Positions 41,509 to 50,991 of a stretch of 64,000 nt of DNA are shown here, one piece after another. The notes under the pieces are model-generated. The model did no database searches and was not told where the DNA came from. It saw only the letters and a list, made by a program, of their open reading frames with translations. Made by a program: the position numbers and the translations under genes. Source of the DNA: Gulosibacter sediminis (GTDB lineage: Bacteria > Actinomycetota > Actinomycetes > Actinomycetales > Microbacteriaceae). The DNA lies in the NCBI RefSeq assembly GCF_023370115.1, contig NZ_CP097160.1, positions 1 to 64,000 on the forward strand, read 5' to 3'. The stretch's first letter is position 1. Every line of letters begins with the position of its first letter.

Positions 41509-42633
41509 ATGCTCTCGTTCACGCCGCGCGAACCCCTCGCGATCGCGCTGCGCCGTGACGTACCCTGGTCGGTCGCGGTCGCCGCACTCGGGGTCATCAT
41601 GCTCGTCGCAGACCCGGGCAGCGGCGTCGTACCGGGGCTCTTCGGCGAGGGTTCGCATCCAGCGCTCTTCCTGGTGCCGCTCGCGATCACGGCCGTGGCC
41701 GCCGCATTCACCTCGGCGCTGCCGGTCCCGGCGCTGCTCTTGGCCTGTGTCGGCGTCGCGGTGTCGGGTCTCACGGGCACCCACATCACGGTGCAGCTCG
41801 AATGGAGCTCCGCGATCTACGGACTCTGGCGCTACGGCGCGGCGCGTGACCGGCGCATCGGCGTCGGTCTGCTCATCGCCACGAGTGTGATCGTCATCAC
41901 ATGCGTCGCGATCGGTACGCGCAGCATCGACGCGACGACCTCGATGACCCTGCAGGTCATGCTCGTCTGCGCCCTGCCGATGTGGTGGAGCAGCGAACTG
42001 CGCGCGGGCGACGAACTCGCCGAAGCCGAGCGGTTACGCGCCGCGGTCGCGGTGCAGGCCGATCGCGAGGCGGTGGCTCGTGACCTCCACGACACCGTCT
42101 CGGCCCACCTCTCGGCGATCACGATCTTCTCGGCGGGCGCCCTCGACGGCGCACCCGATGCCGACCGTGACCGCCGCGCGCTCGCGGAGGTGCGCCGCGC
42201 ATCCCTCGCCGCGCTCGGCGAGATGCGGCAGCTCATCGACGTGCTGCGTAGCGACTCGACGCCCGAGCGGATCGCCGCAACGACCCTGGATGCGGAGGTT
42301 GCGAGAGCTCAGCAGGCGGGGCTTGAGATTGAGGTGAGCGGTGAATTGGTGGTTCAGGCTGACGGCGCGCTCGGCGAGGTCGCGCGCGAAGCCCTCGCGA
42401 ACGCACTGAAGTATGGCGATGGCACGGCCACGCTGCGCCTCGAGACCGACGACGACCGCCTCGCGCTCGAGATCGAAAACCCAATAGCGGATGCACCCCG
42501 CGGCGGCTCGAGCGGCCTCGGCCTGGGCCAGATGGCCCGGCGGATGCGCGGCGCGGGCGGCCGGTTCAGCGCGGGCGAGTCGGGGGCAGCGGGCCGCAAT
42601 GTCTGGCGCGTGCGGGCGGAGGTGCCTCGATGA
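41509..42633 (+). CDS. Sensor histidine kinase, NarL/DesK type
   Basis: 374 residues. Four to five transmembrane segments fill residues about 17-155 with no large extracellular domain. A HisKA_3 helix follows with REAVARDLHDTVSAHLSAI (phospho-His), then a compact ATPase domain with REALANALKYG and GLGLGQMARRM. This fits kinases that sense membrane state or small molecules through their helices. A CATACT box 6 bases before the ATG suggests a leaderless start. It overlaps its response regulator by ATGA. Confidence 0.88.
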   Translation: MLSFTPREPLAIALRRDVPWSVAVAALGVIMLVADPGSGVVPGLFGEGSHPALFLVPLAITAVAAAFTSALPVPALLLACVGVAVSGLTGTHITVQLEWSSAIYGLWRYGAARDRRIGVGLLIATSVIVITCVAIGTRSIDATTSMTLQVMLVCALPMWWSSELRAGDELAEAERLRAAVAVQADREAVARDLHDTVSAHLSAITIFSAGALDGAPDADRDRRALAEVRRASLAALGEMRQLIDVLRSDSTPERIAATTLDAEVARAQQAGLEIEVSGELVVQADGALGEVAREALANALKYGDGTATLRLETDDDRLALEIENPIADAPRGGSSGLGLGQMARRMRGAGGRFSAGESGAAGRNVWRVRAEVPR

Positions 42634-43268
42634 CGCGCGTGCTGCTCGCCGACGATCACGCGGCGATCCGCGCCGGCCTGCGAATGATGCTCGAGGCCGC
42701 CGACGACATCGAGGTCGTGGGGGAGGCGTCCGACGGCGCGACCGCAATCGGCAACGCCCGCGCGCTCAAACCGGATGTCGTGCTCATGGATATGCGGATG
42801 CCCGGCGTCGACGGCGCCGAGGCGACCCGGGTGCTCGCGGCCGAGGGCACTCGCGTGCTTGTGCTGACGACCTATGACGAGGATGACGTCGTGTTCGCCG
42901 CGATCAACGCCGGCGCTGCCGGCTTCCTGCTCAAAACCGCCGAGCCGAGCGAGCTCGTCGACGCGATCCGCCGGGTCGCGCGCGGTCAGGGTGTCGTCGC
43001 ACCCGAGGTGACGGCGCGCGTGCTGCAGGCGGCGGCGGGCGCACGAAGCGAGAGGCCCGCCGCCGCGCAGGTGCGCGAGGCGGGCCTCACCGAGCGAGAG
43101 CTCGAAATACTCGGGGCGATCGGGCGGGGTGCGACGAACGGCGAGATCGCCGCGGAGCTGCACATCACGCTCGGCACGACGAAACAGCACGTTTCGCGCA
43201 TTCTCGCGAAACTCGGGGTGAGTTCGCGCACGCAGGCCGCCCTGCTCGCGCGCGACGCGGCAGGGTAG
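42630..43268 (+). CDS. LuxR/NarL-family response regulator
   Basis: 212 residues. The receiver domain has LLADDHAAIR, phospho-Asp in DVVLMDMRMPGVDG and Lys in FLLKTAEPSELV. The C-terminal LuxR helix-turn-helix is LTERELEILGAIGRGATNGEIAAELHITLGTTKQHVSRILAKLGVSSRTQA. It is translationally coupled to the kinase. Targets are not evident. The adjacent GAP-family gene is one possibility. Confidence 0.93.
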   Translation: MTRVLLADDHAAIRAGLRMMLEAADDIEVVGEASDGATAIGNARALKPDVVLMDMRMPGVDGAEATRVLAAEGTRVLVLTTYDEDDVVFAAINAGAAGFLLKTAEPSELVDAIRRVARGQGVVAPEVTARVLQAAAGARSERPAAAQVREAGLTERELEILGAIGRGATNGEIAAELHITLGTTKQHVSRILAKLGVSSRTQAALLARDAAG

Positions 43269-43282
43269 ACCGCTCGCGAGAC

Positions 43283-44608
43283 CTAGGCGACAGCCTCGCT
43301 GCGCAGCACCTCGGCGACGACGTCGAGGCCACGGTTGAGCTCTTCGGCAGAGATCGTGCACGGCGGCACGATGTGGATACGGTTATCGCTCGTGAACGGA
43401 ATCACGCCACGGGCGACGAGCGCCGCCTTGACGCGGCCCATGTACTCTGCCGCGACGGGGGTGCGCGCCGCCGCGTCCGACACGAGCTCGATCGCCCAGA
43501 ACACGCCGGTGCCGCGCACCTCGCCGATCACGTCGAGCTCCTCGGCGAGCTCGCGCAGGCGCGGACCGATCACGTCGGTGCCGAGCTCGCGGGCGTGCTC
43601 GACGACGCCCTCGTCGCTCATCGTCTCGATGGTCGCCACCGCCGCCGCCGTCGCGAGCGGGTGGCCCGAGTAGGTGAGGCCACCGGGGAAAACGCGCTCG
43701 TCGAACGCCGCCGCGATCTCCTTCGAGATGACGACGCCGCCGAGTGGCACGTAGCCCGAGTTGACACCCTTCGCGAAGGTGATGAGGTCGGGCGTGATGC
43801 CCTGGGCCTGGAACGCGAACCATTCGCCGGTACGGCCGAAGCCGGCCATGACCTCGTCGGCGATGAGCACGATGCCGTAGCGGTCGGCGAGCTCGCGCAC
43901 GCCCTGGAGGTAGCCCGCCGGCGGCACCATGATGCCCGCGGTGCCGGGGATCGACTCGAGCAGGATGGCCGCAATCGTGTTCGCACCCTCGTGGCGAATC
44001 ACCGCGTCGAGGTGCTGCAGGGCACGCTCGCACTCCTGCTCTTCGGTTTCCGCCCAGAACTCGCTGCGGTAGAGGTAGGGGCCGAAGAAGTGCACGTGGC
44101 CGGTCGCGTATTCGTTCGGCTGACGGCGCCAGTCGCCAGTCGCGACGATCGCCGCGCCGGTGTTGCCGTGGTAGGAGCGGTAGCGCGAGAGCACCTTGTC
44201 GCGGCCGGTGAACTGGCGGGCGAGGCGGATCGCGTTTTCGTTCGCGTCGGCGCCGCCGTTCGTGAAGAAGACGCGGTCCATGTTGTCTGGGGCCAGGCCG
44301 AGGATGAGCTCTGCCGCCCGCGCGCGGGTCTGGTTCGCGTGCGCAGGTGCGATGGTGAGCAGCTCATCTGCCTGCTGCTTGATCGCCTTGACGACGCGCG
44401 GGTGCTGGTGCCCGAGGTTGGTGAAGACGAGCTGGCTCGAGAGGTCGAGGTACTCGTTGCCATCGAAATCGACCACCGTCGAGCCATGCGCGGTCTTGAT
44501 CGGCAGCGGGGCAAGCTTGCCCTGGGCCGACCAGGAGTGGAACACGTGCGAGGTGTCGTACTTGGCGACCTCGGCGTTGCTCAGGCTGGTGAGGGTGGTG
44601 TCGGTCAC
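43283..44608 (-). CDS. Class III aminotransferase (omega-amino acid:pyruvate type)
   Basis: 441 residues. PLP motifs are intact: TNGGADANENAIRLAR (phosphate binding), YRSYHGNT, VLIADEVMAGFGRTGEW (catalytic Asp), FAKGVNSGYVPLGG (PLP Lys) and TYSGHPLA. It resembles taurine-, beta-alanine- and diamine-pyruvate aminotransferases. The GTG start at 44608 has AAAGGAG upstream. A PucR regulator is divergent. With MmsA and gamma-aminobutyraldehyde dehydrogenase nearby, beta-alanine, GABA or putrescine breakdown is the likely setting. Confidence 0.88.
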   Translation of the reverse strand: MTDTTLTSLSNAEVAKYDTSHVFHSWSAQGKLAPLPIKTAHGSTVVDFDGNEYLDLSSQLVFTNLGHQHPRVVKAIKQQADELLTIAPAHANQTRARAAELILGLAPDNMDRVFFTNGGADANENAIRLARQFTGRDKVLSRYRSYHGNTGAAIVATGDWRRQPNEYATGHVHFFGPYLYRSEFWAETEEQECERALQHLDAVIRHEGANTIAAILLESIPGTAGIMVPPAGYLQGVRELADRYGIVLIADEVMAGFGRTGEWFAFQAQGITPDLITFAKGVNSGYVPLGGVVISKEIAAAFDERVFPGGLTYSGHPLATAAAVATIETMSDEGVVEHARELGTDVIGPRLRELAEELDVIGEVRGTGVFWAIELVSDAAARTPVAAEYMGRVKAALVARGVIPFTSDNRIHIVPPCTISAEELNRGLDVVAEVLRSEAVA

Positions 44609-44679
44609 GTCGGCTCCTTTGACGGTGGGGTGTGCTGCTCCCAGCATTGTGCCCGTGCTTCCTGGCCGCGAGTGCCGTT

Positions 44680-44709
44680 CTGTCGAAGGTGCCGGATGTT
44701 CGTAGACAG
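44680..44709. promoter_or_regulatory. Candidate operator in the aminotransferase/pucR intergenic region
   Basis: CTGTCGAA (44680-44687) and TTCGTAGACAG (44699-44709) form an imperfect inverted repeat (CTGTC/GACAG ends) just upstream of the predicted pucR -10. It is a reasonable site for PucR control of both directions, without direct evidence. Confidence 0.3.
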
Positions 44710-44728
44710 ATCCGCACTCGGCGTCGGC

Positions 44729-44734
44729 TACGCT
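44729..44734 (+). promoter_or_regulatory. Predicted -10 element of pucR-type gene (leaderless)
   Basis: TACGCT followed by six bases and GTG 44741, which selects that GTG as start over GTG 44744 and ATG 44747. Confidence 0.45.
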
Positions 44735-44740
44735 GGCGGC

Positions 44741-46255
44741 GTGGTGATGACGCTTCGAACCCTCCTGGCCGACCCGGCGCTTGGCCTGCGCCTCGCGCGG
44801 CCGCTTGAGGTGCGCGACGACCAGCTCGACGAGAAAGTGTCGTGGGCGCACTCCTCGAACCTCGAGCATCCCTCGCCCTGGCTCGAGGCCGGGCAGCTGC
44901 TGCTCACCGACGGCACGCAGTTCGGCCGCCAGCATGACGCGGCGGCCGAGGCCGAGTACGCGCGCGAGTACGTTCGGCGCCTGCGCGACGCGGGCATCGT
45001 CGGGCTCGGCTTCGCGGTGAACGTCGCGCACGCCCGGGTGCCGGCCGAGGTGATTGACGCGACCGTCTATCACGAACTGCCGCTGTTCATCGTGCCCTCG
45101 TCGACCCCATTCATCCGCATCTCCCGCACGGTCGCGGACGCCATTGCGGCCGAGCGCAATGAGCGACTCGAGTGGTCGAACCGGGCGCAGCGAGCGATTG
45201 CTCGCGCGACACTTCGCCCCGACGGGCTCGCCGCGACGCTGCGCGAGCTCTCCACCCAGCTCGACAGTTGGGTGGCGCTCTACGACGCGCTCGGGCGACG
45301 CGTGCAGGTGCAACTTGGTCGCCGGGTGCCGCCCGAACTCGAGGCCGAGCTTGCGGATGCGGTGGCGGGCCAGCTGCGGGGCCGCCGGCGCGCCGCGGCC
45401 CGCCTCGCCTCGGCCGAGCACAGCGTGACGCTGCACACGATTGGCCAGCCCGATCGGCTTCGCGGCGTGCTCGCGATCGGTTCTGGTGCGCCACTCGATG
45501 CCGCGGGCGCGCAGTTGCTCGCGAGCGTCGTCGGCATCGCCTCGATCGCGATCGAACAGTCGCGCGTGCTCGACAGCGCCCGCCGCAGCCTGCGCACGGG
45601 CGTTGCCGAGCTCTACCTCGCCGGGGCGACCGCCGCGGCGGGGGATGCGCTGCGCGATCTCGGCACTTGGGTGCCGGGCGGCCGCGTGCGCGTCATCGTC
45701 GCGGGCGGCGTAACCGAGTGGACGCGCGTGCTTGACGAGCTTGAGCTGCTCGCCGCATCCCGCGACCTCACCTTTGCGCGCCATGGTGACGAACTCCTGC
45801 TCATCGTGCCCGATGACGCCGAGCTGCCCGAGCCGCTCGTGCGCGAAGAACTCACGGCGGGCGTCTCCACTGCCGTCGACGTTGCCGACATCGCGCAGGG
45901 CTATGCGGATGCGCGGCACGCCCTGCAGCGCGCGGCCCGCGTCGGCGAGGTGGTCGAGTTCGACCGGCTCGCCGAGCATGGGCTGCTCGCCTGGCTCGAC
46001 GCCGAGCAGGGGCAGCTGCTTGCCGCACGGATGCTCGCGGAACTCCGCGCCCGCGACGACGCCGATGAACTCCTTGCCGCGCTGCGCGCCTGGTATGCGC
46101 ACAACTGTGCATGGGATCCGGCGGCACGCGAGCTCGGCATCCACCGCCACACCTTGCGGGCGCGGGTCGCCGCGGCCGGGGCTGCCACCGGGTACGACCT
46201 CGATGACTTCTCGGCCCGCGCGCAACTTTGGATGGCATTGCAACTCGTGCGGTAA
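44741..46255 (+). CDS. PucR/CdaR-family transcriptional regulator
   Basis: About 504 residues. The N-terminal PucR domain (LADPALGLRLARPLEVRDDQLDEKVSWAHSSNLEHPSPWLEAGQLLLTDG) is typical of purine- and amine-catabolic regulators. A GGDEF-like middle region follows. The C-terminal HTH_30 has LLAALRAWYAHNCAWDPAARELGIHRHTLRARVAAA. It is divergent from the class III aminotransferase and probably activates it in response to an amino compound. Three near-identical starts are possible. The -10 spacing favours GTG 44741. Confidence 0.88.
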   Translation: MVMTLRTLLADPALGLRLARPLEVRDDQLDEKVSWAHSSNLEHPSPWLEAGQLLLTDGTQFGRQHDAAAEAEYAREYVRRLRDAGIVGLGFAVNVAHARVPAEVIDATVYHELPLFIVPSSTPFIRISRTVADAIAAERNERLEWSNRAQRAIARATLRPDGLAATLRELSTQLDSWVALYDALGRRVQVQLGRRVPPELEAELADAVAGQLRGRRRAAARLASAEHSVTLHTIGQPDRLRGVLAIGSGAPLDAAGAQLLASVVGIASIAIEQSRVLDSARRSLRTGVAELYLAGATAAAGDALRDLGTWVPGGRVRVIVAGGVTEWTRVLDELELLAASRDLTFARHGDELLLIVPDDAELPEPLVREELTAGVSTAVDVADIAQGYADARHALQRAARVGEVVEFDRLAEHGLLAWLDAEQGQLLAARMLAELRARDDADELLAALRAWYAHNCAWDPAARELGIHRHTLRARVAAAGAATGYDLDDFSARAQLWMALQLVR

Positions 46256-46380
46256 TCGGGTGCCGGTCGACAAGTTTGATTCGCATTCACGTTGGCGACA
46301 GGCGTCGTTTACACGCGGGTAAGCATTGCGTTGCTGGAAAGCACTTCCCTAGCGGGGTTCACGTCATTCCCGGAGGATTC

Positions 46381-49300
46381 ATGTCTGTCATACCTGGTGT
46401 ACGTCGCTGGCTCGCCGCGCTCGCGGCCACCGCCGTCACCTGTACCGCTCCTGTTCTGCTTGGCGCCCCGGCGGCGCTTGGCGCCTCGGCCGCCATGCCG
46501 CTCGCCGTGACCGAGATCGCGCCGGACCACTCCGGCGTCGACAATTTCGAGTTCTTTGAGCTCACAAACTACTCCGACACTGCCGTCGATCTCAGTGGGT
46601 GGTCGGTCAAGTACATCTATGGCGACACCGCCGCTGCGGACAACGACGTTGCGCTGACGCTGTCGGGTGACGACCTCACCGTCGCGCCCGGCGAGTCGGT
46701 CGTCGTCTGGCTGAAGTACGCGACTGACACGGTGAACAGCGAAAACTTCACCGAGGTCGACTTCCGGGAGAACTGGGGCGACGCGAACAGCAGCTACCGC
46801 ATCGTGACCGCGACCGGTCAATCGGGGATGGCCAACGGCGGCAACCGTGGCGTACGCCTCGTGTCGCCCGACGGCGTCGACGCGTGGTCGTTCTACCCGT
46901 CGGGGAGCGTGAGCACGTCGGGAACGGCCCAGTTCGGCTATGCCGAGTCGGGCTCGGCGCCGCTCGTCGGGTCGAATCAGCCGGCGACCCCCGGTGCGGC
47001 CGTTGCTGAGGAAGAGACTCCGGCCCCGACCGAGACCCCCGCCCCCTCCGAGACCCCCGAGCCCTCGCCGACACCGACCGCCACCCCGGGCGCCGATACT
47101 GACAAGCCACTGCTCATCACTGAGCTGCTGCCGGACTCGTCGAACGTGGGCGGCGCTGACGCCTTCGAGTTCATCGAAATCACGAACCCGACGAACTCGA
47201 CGGTGAACCTGCGTGACTACCAGCTCATGTACGGCTACCCCGAGGCTGATCTCTCGGTCAACTCCGACATCCAGTGGGCGCTCGACACACCTGACGCCGA
47301 AGTCGCTCCGGGTGCATCGGTCGTGGTGTGGGTGAAGAACGCCCAGAACCAGGAGCTGACGGTGGAGGACTTCAACGCGAAGTTCGGCACGCAGCTCGTC
47401 GCTGGTGAGACACTCATCGAAACCCAGTCCGGCGGCATGGCGAATGGCTCGCTGCGTTCGCTCGACATTCGTACGAACACCGGCCACACGATCACGCGGG
47501 TCTACTACAACGAGACCGACGCCGACGACACCCAGGCCGACCAGGGCATCCGCTATGGCTCGGGTTCCGACCTCGCGCAGCCGAAGCTGTCGATCGACAC
47601 CGCGACCCCCGGCTCAACCCAAGCGGATCAGCTGCCCTCGACGCCGGTCGAGGTGTCGGCGGATGCGCAGGCTCCGCAGATCACGGATGCGACGGCCCAG
47701 GAGATTGACCCGGCCGCCGACTTCGAGTTCGCGTTCAAGATCAACGACGATGTGCTCGTGCGCACCGTGACGCTGGACATCGCGACGAGCGCCGGTGACA
47801 CTCGCACCATCAACCTCCAGGTGAGCGAGGACGGCGAGAGCTACTCGTACGCGTACCCGCAAATCGACCTCACCGGCAAGGACTGGCTCGAGTACTCGCT
47901 CACCGCCTCTGACGGCACGAACACGACCGAACTGCAGACGACGCGAATCGACGTCAAGCGTGAGGAACAGGGCCCGGTGCGCTCGAACCTCAGCGACGGC
48001 AGCTGGGTCTCGGGCACCACACAGATCGTCGGCAGCGCCGAGGCAGGTACGCCCGTGATCGAGTTCGATGGCGAGCAATGCACCTCCGAACCCTCCCTTG
48101 AGGCTGCCCCGGTGTTCGCATTCGAGGCGACCGGCGTTGACACGTTCTTCCAGAACGCGATCATGTTCGATGGCGAGCCACTGCACATCTTCGACGACGG
48201 CATCTATACCGGCTGGGAGACCATCTCGTCGGAGGTGGCACTCGATGCGTTCGCCCCTGGCGAGACCGTCACCGTCTCGGTCGCGGCAGGCACCAAGGCC
48301 CACCCTGGCCCCGACGACCTCGAGAACAACGACGACTTCACGATCCGCGATGTGCGACTCGTGCTGCCCGACGGTCGCACGCTGACACCGACCGGCTACA
48401 TCGCCGGTACCGACCTGAAGATGGGCGACTCCGCGGGCCTGCTCGACACCTATGACGCCGAATTCGTGATTCCGGAGGATGCGTTCTCGTCGGTCCGCTG
48501 CGATGTCGACACCACAAATGTTGCGGATGGCGAGCACTCGGTCACCGTTCGCAGCGGTAACGAATCGCTCGACCTCACCGTGAACGTCGACAACACCGCG
48601 CCGACCATTACGACCTCGATTGCCGACGGCGGCGAGCTGCGCGGTGAAACCGAGCTCAACGCCGACATCACCGACGGCGAGGGCCAGGGCGTCGACGATG
48701 ACTCGGTCACGACGACGCTGGACGGTGAAGAGGTGCAGCTGCCCCTCGCGACCTCTTCAACCAAACTCGCCGCCGGTGAGCACACCCTTGTCGTGACTGC
48801 GGCGGACCTCCAGGGCAACAAGTCGGATGTGACCGTGACGTTCACCGTTCCCGAAGAGAACCCGAGCGCTGAGGTCACGAGCTTCCCGACGTGTGACGCG
48901 AACGGCGTTATCCAGCTGAGCGACCCAAGCGGCGACGACCTCGACGTGAGCGTGCGGCGCGGCTCGACTGTGCCGGTCGCTGACCTCGAAGTGAGCTCGG
49001 GCACGGTGCACGACGGCGCAGCGACCGACCGTGAGGGCACCGCTGTGATTGGTGACGAGCTCGCAACGTTGGCAGCGGCCGACGGTGAAGGCGTCACCGC
49101 GACGGGCGTGGATGCGCTGCCGTACCAGCAGTTCACGGCGCCGGTGCCCGAGGGGACCGCTGCCGGTGACGAGGTGCGCGTGAAGTGGGAAGGCGAGGCG
49201 AACCCCGGCACGCGAGTGACGCTGTTCGCGCTCTCGACCGCAGGCGAGTGGGTGGAACTCGCCCACCGCATCCTGACCGAGGAGGCCGATGGTTCGGTGT

Positions 49301-50913
49301 CCTTCTCGGAGGTCGTTGACGCAGGCGACTTCGCGATCGACGGCAAGGTGCAGCTGCTCGTGCAGAACGGCGTGGGCTGGGCTGGCGAAGACCGCTCGGA
49401 CCGCGACAGCGCCTACACCCCGGTAAACGAGGGCGACACGCCCCGCTCGGCCTACGACGCGACCATCGCGTGGGAGACCGACACCCAGTACTACAACGAG
49501 ACCGAGTCGTACTACAAGCACCAGGTGAGCCTCCACGACTACCTGCTGCAGCAGCGCGACCCGATGAACATCCAGTACCTCTCGCACACCGGTGACATCG
49601 TCAACGTCGCAAGCGAAGCCGAGCAGTGGGAACGGGCCGACGAGGCGTACCAGCGCCTTGATGACGCCGACTTCCCCTACGGTGTGCTGGCGGGCAACCA
49701 CGATGTTGGCCACAAGGACGACGATTACACGTACTACAGCCAGTGGTTCGGCGCCGACCGGTACAACGACAATGCGTGGTGGGGCGGCGACACGGAAGAC
49801 AACCGTGGTCACTATGACCTCGTCACCGTCGCCGGTGTTGACTTCATCTACCTCTACATGGGTTGGGGCGCAGGCGACGAGCAGATCGACTGGATGAACG
49901 AGGTGCTCGCCCAGTACCCGGAGCGCACCGCGGTAATCAACATGCACGAGTTCCTCACTACGACCGGTGGCCGCGGCGCGATCCCCGAGCGCGTGTACCA
50001 GGAAGTCATCGTGCCCAACGAGAACGTCGCGATGGTCCAGTCGGGTCACTACCACGATGCCAACGTGCAGCAGTACCCGATTGATGATGACGGCGACGGC
50101 GTGACCGACCGCACCGTGGCTGCCGTGCTGTTCGACTTCCAGGCACTGCCCGAGGGTGGCCAGGGGTACCTGCGCCTGCAGCACCTGGACTCGAGCGCTG
50201 GCACGATCACGAACCGTACCTACTCGTACTCGCTTGACGACTACGACACCGACGATGCTGCCATCGAGCTTGAGGCGCAGGAGTTCACGCTGAACTACAG
50301 CGACCTCGGCATCGTGGCACACGAGAAGTCGCTCACGACCGACCAGGTGCAGGTTGATGTGCTCACGGACGACGTGGTCGCCGAAGCTCAGGCGGCCTCT
50401 GGCTCGCAGGTGGTCGTGTCGCCGGCACAGCTCGCTGACGTTGAGGCCTGGTACTTCGTCGTGACGGATGCGTACGGCGGCGAGTTCCGCTCGGAGGTTC
50501 AGGACGGCCTCGAGGGTTGCGCAACGCCGGCCCCGACCGAGTCCCCGGCAGTCACTGAGCCCCCGGCTCCGACTGAGTCGCCAGTCCCGACAGAATCACC
50601 GGCTCCGACGGAATCACCGGCTCCGACGGAATCACCGGCTCCGACGGAATCACCGGCTCCGACGGAATCACCGATTCCGACCGAGGCACCGGCACCGATC
50701 GAAACGGACGACTCGGATTCCGGTTCCGCGCCGACGGTGACGGCGACGCCACCCGCCGTGGCTGAGGGGGCGTCGGACGAGGGTGATGGCGGTGACAGCG
50801 GAGGTGGCCTGGCTTCCACCGGTGCCGAAGGAACGCTGGCGTTCACCGCATTCGCACTGACGGCCATCGCGGCGGGTGGGCTCCTGCTGCGCCGCCGCGG
50901 AGCGCAGCGGTAG
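46381..50913 (+). CDS. Cell-wall-anchored lamin-tail/metallophosphatase surface protein
   Basis: 1510 residues. In order: signal peptide (about 1-33), lamin-tail domain 1 (about 38-170), a Pro/Thr/Glu linker, lamin-tail domain 2 (about 241-370), Ig-like beta regions to about 900, and a calcineurin-like phosphoesterase domain at about 1030-1310. The metal motifs are TDTQ (Asp1034), GD (1072), GNHD (1106-1108), NMHE (His1189) and GHYH (1223-1225). Near the end are PTESP repeats, then LASTG (1477-1481), a hydrophobic helix and an Arg tail, an LAxTG-type sortase signal. GGAGG lies before the ATG. It is predicted to hydrolyse phosphoesters outside the cell while bound to the wall. Confidence 0.88.
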   Translation: MSVIPGVRRWLAALAATAVTCTAPVLLGAPAALGASAAMPLAVTEIAPDHSGVDNFEFFELTNYSDTAVDLSGWSVKYIYGDTAAADNDVALTLSGDDLTVAPGESVVVWLKYATDTVNSENFTEVDFRENWGDANSSYRIVTATGQSGMANGGNRGVRLVSPDGVDAWSFYPSGSVSTSGTAQFGYAESGSAPLVGSNQPATPGAAVAEEETPAPTETPAPSETPEPSPTPTATPGADTDKPLLITELLPDSSNVGGADAFEFIEITNPTNSTVNLRDYQLMYGYPEADLSVNSDIQWALDTPDAEVAPGASVVVWVKNAQNQELTVEDFNAKFGTQLVAGETLIETQSGGMANGSLRSLDIRTNTGHTITRVYYNETDADDTQADQGIRYGSGSDLAQPKLSIDTATPGSTQADQLPSTPVEVSADAQAPQITDATAQEIDPAADFEFAFKINDDVLVRTVTLDIATSAGDTRTINLQVSEDGESYSYAYPQIDLTGKDWLEYSLTASDGTNTTELQTTRIDVKREEQGPVRSNLSDGSWVSGTTQIVGSAEAGTPVIEFDGEQCTSEPSLEAAPVFAFEATGVDTFFQNAIMFDGEPLHIFDDGIYTGWETISSEVALDAFAPGETVTVSVAAGTKAHPGPDDLENNDDFTIRDVRLVLPDGRTLTPTGYIAGTDLKMGDSAGLLDTYDAEFVIPEDAFSSVRCDVDTTNVADGEHSVTVRSGNESLDLTVNVDNTAPTITTSIADGGELRGETELNADITDGEGQGVDDDSVTTTLDGEEVQLPLATSSTKLAAGEHTLVVTAADLQGNKSDVTVTFTVPEENPSAEVTSFPTCDANGVIQLSDPSGDDLDVSVRRGSTVPVADLEVSSGTVHDGAATDREGTAVIGDELATLAAADGEGVTATGVDALPYQQFTAPVPEGTAAGDEVRVKWEGEANPGTRVTLFALSTAGEWVELAHRILTEEADGSVSFSEVVDAGDFAIDGKVQLLVQNGVGWAGEDRSDRDSAYTPVNEGDTPRSAYDATIAWETDTQYYNETESYYKHQVSLHDYLLQQRDPMNIQYLSHTGDIVNVASEAEQWERADEAYQRLDDADFPYGVLAGNHDVGHKDDDYTYYSQWFGADRYNDNAWWGGDTEDNRGHYDLVTVAGVDFIYLYMGWGAGDEQIDWMNEVLAQYPERTAVINMHEFLTTTGGRGAIPERVYQEVIVPNENVAMVQSGHYHDANVQQYPIDDDGDGVTDRTVAAVLFDFQALPEGGQGYLRLQHLDSSAGTITNRTYSYSLDDYDTDDAAIELEAQEFTLNYSDLGIVAHEKSLTTDQVQVDVLTDDVVAEAQAASGSQVVVSPAQLADVEAWYFVVTDAYGGEFRSEVQDGLEGCATPAPTESPAVTEPPAPTESPVPTESPAPTESPAPTESPAPTESPAPTESPIPTEAPAPIETDDSDSGSAPTVTATPPAVAEGASDEGDGGDSGGGLASTGAEGTLAFTAFALTAIAAGGLLLRRRGAQR
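50601..50672 (+). repeat. Four identical 18-base tandem repeats in the surface-protein gene
   Basis: The unit ggctccgacggaatcacc occurs four times without a change, coding for APTESP. Degenerate copies extend the array on both sides (about 50550-50700). The perfect identity points to recent slippage or selection for length variation in the wall-spanning stalk. Confidence 0.9.
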
Positions 50914-50921
50914 CTGCACGT

Positions 50922-50978
50922 CACACAACGACGCGGGGTTCCGTTCACATTGTGAACGGGACCCCGCGTCGTTGTGTG
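50922..50978. terminator. Long terminator hairpin between the surface protein and mmsA
   Basis: 27-base arms (CACACAACGACGCGGGG... against ...CCCCGCGTCGTTGTGTG) pair with one G-T wobble around a 3-base loop. It lies between two convergent stops (50913 and 50992) and has no T-tract on either side, the form common in high-GC actinobacteria. It is probably bidirectional. Confidence 0.8.
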
Positions 50979-50991
50979 GCTGTAGGAAGAA

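Noticed and set aside
43373-46255. A 960-codon plus-strand frame running through the aminotransferase gene into pucR
   Set aside because: The first 456 codons are antisense to the aminotransferase and look like Arg/Val/Leu-rich shadow sequence. The PucR family begins at about 44741.
43283-46273. A 996-codon open frame on the minus strand spanning the aminotransferase and the whole PucR gene
   Set aside because: Only the part from 44608 downwards matches a protein family. The rest is antisense to pucR, and high GC simply removes stop codons there.
46330-46380. GGTTCACGTCATTCC before the surface metallophosphatase as a PHO box
   Set aside because: Only one GTTCAC-like half is present and the required direct repeat is missing, so phosphate control is not supported by sequence.
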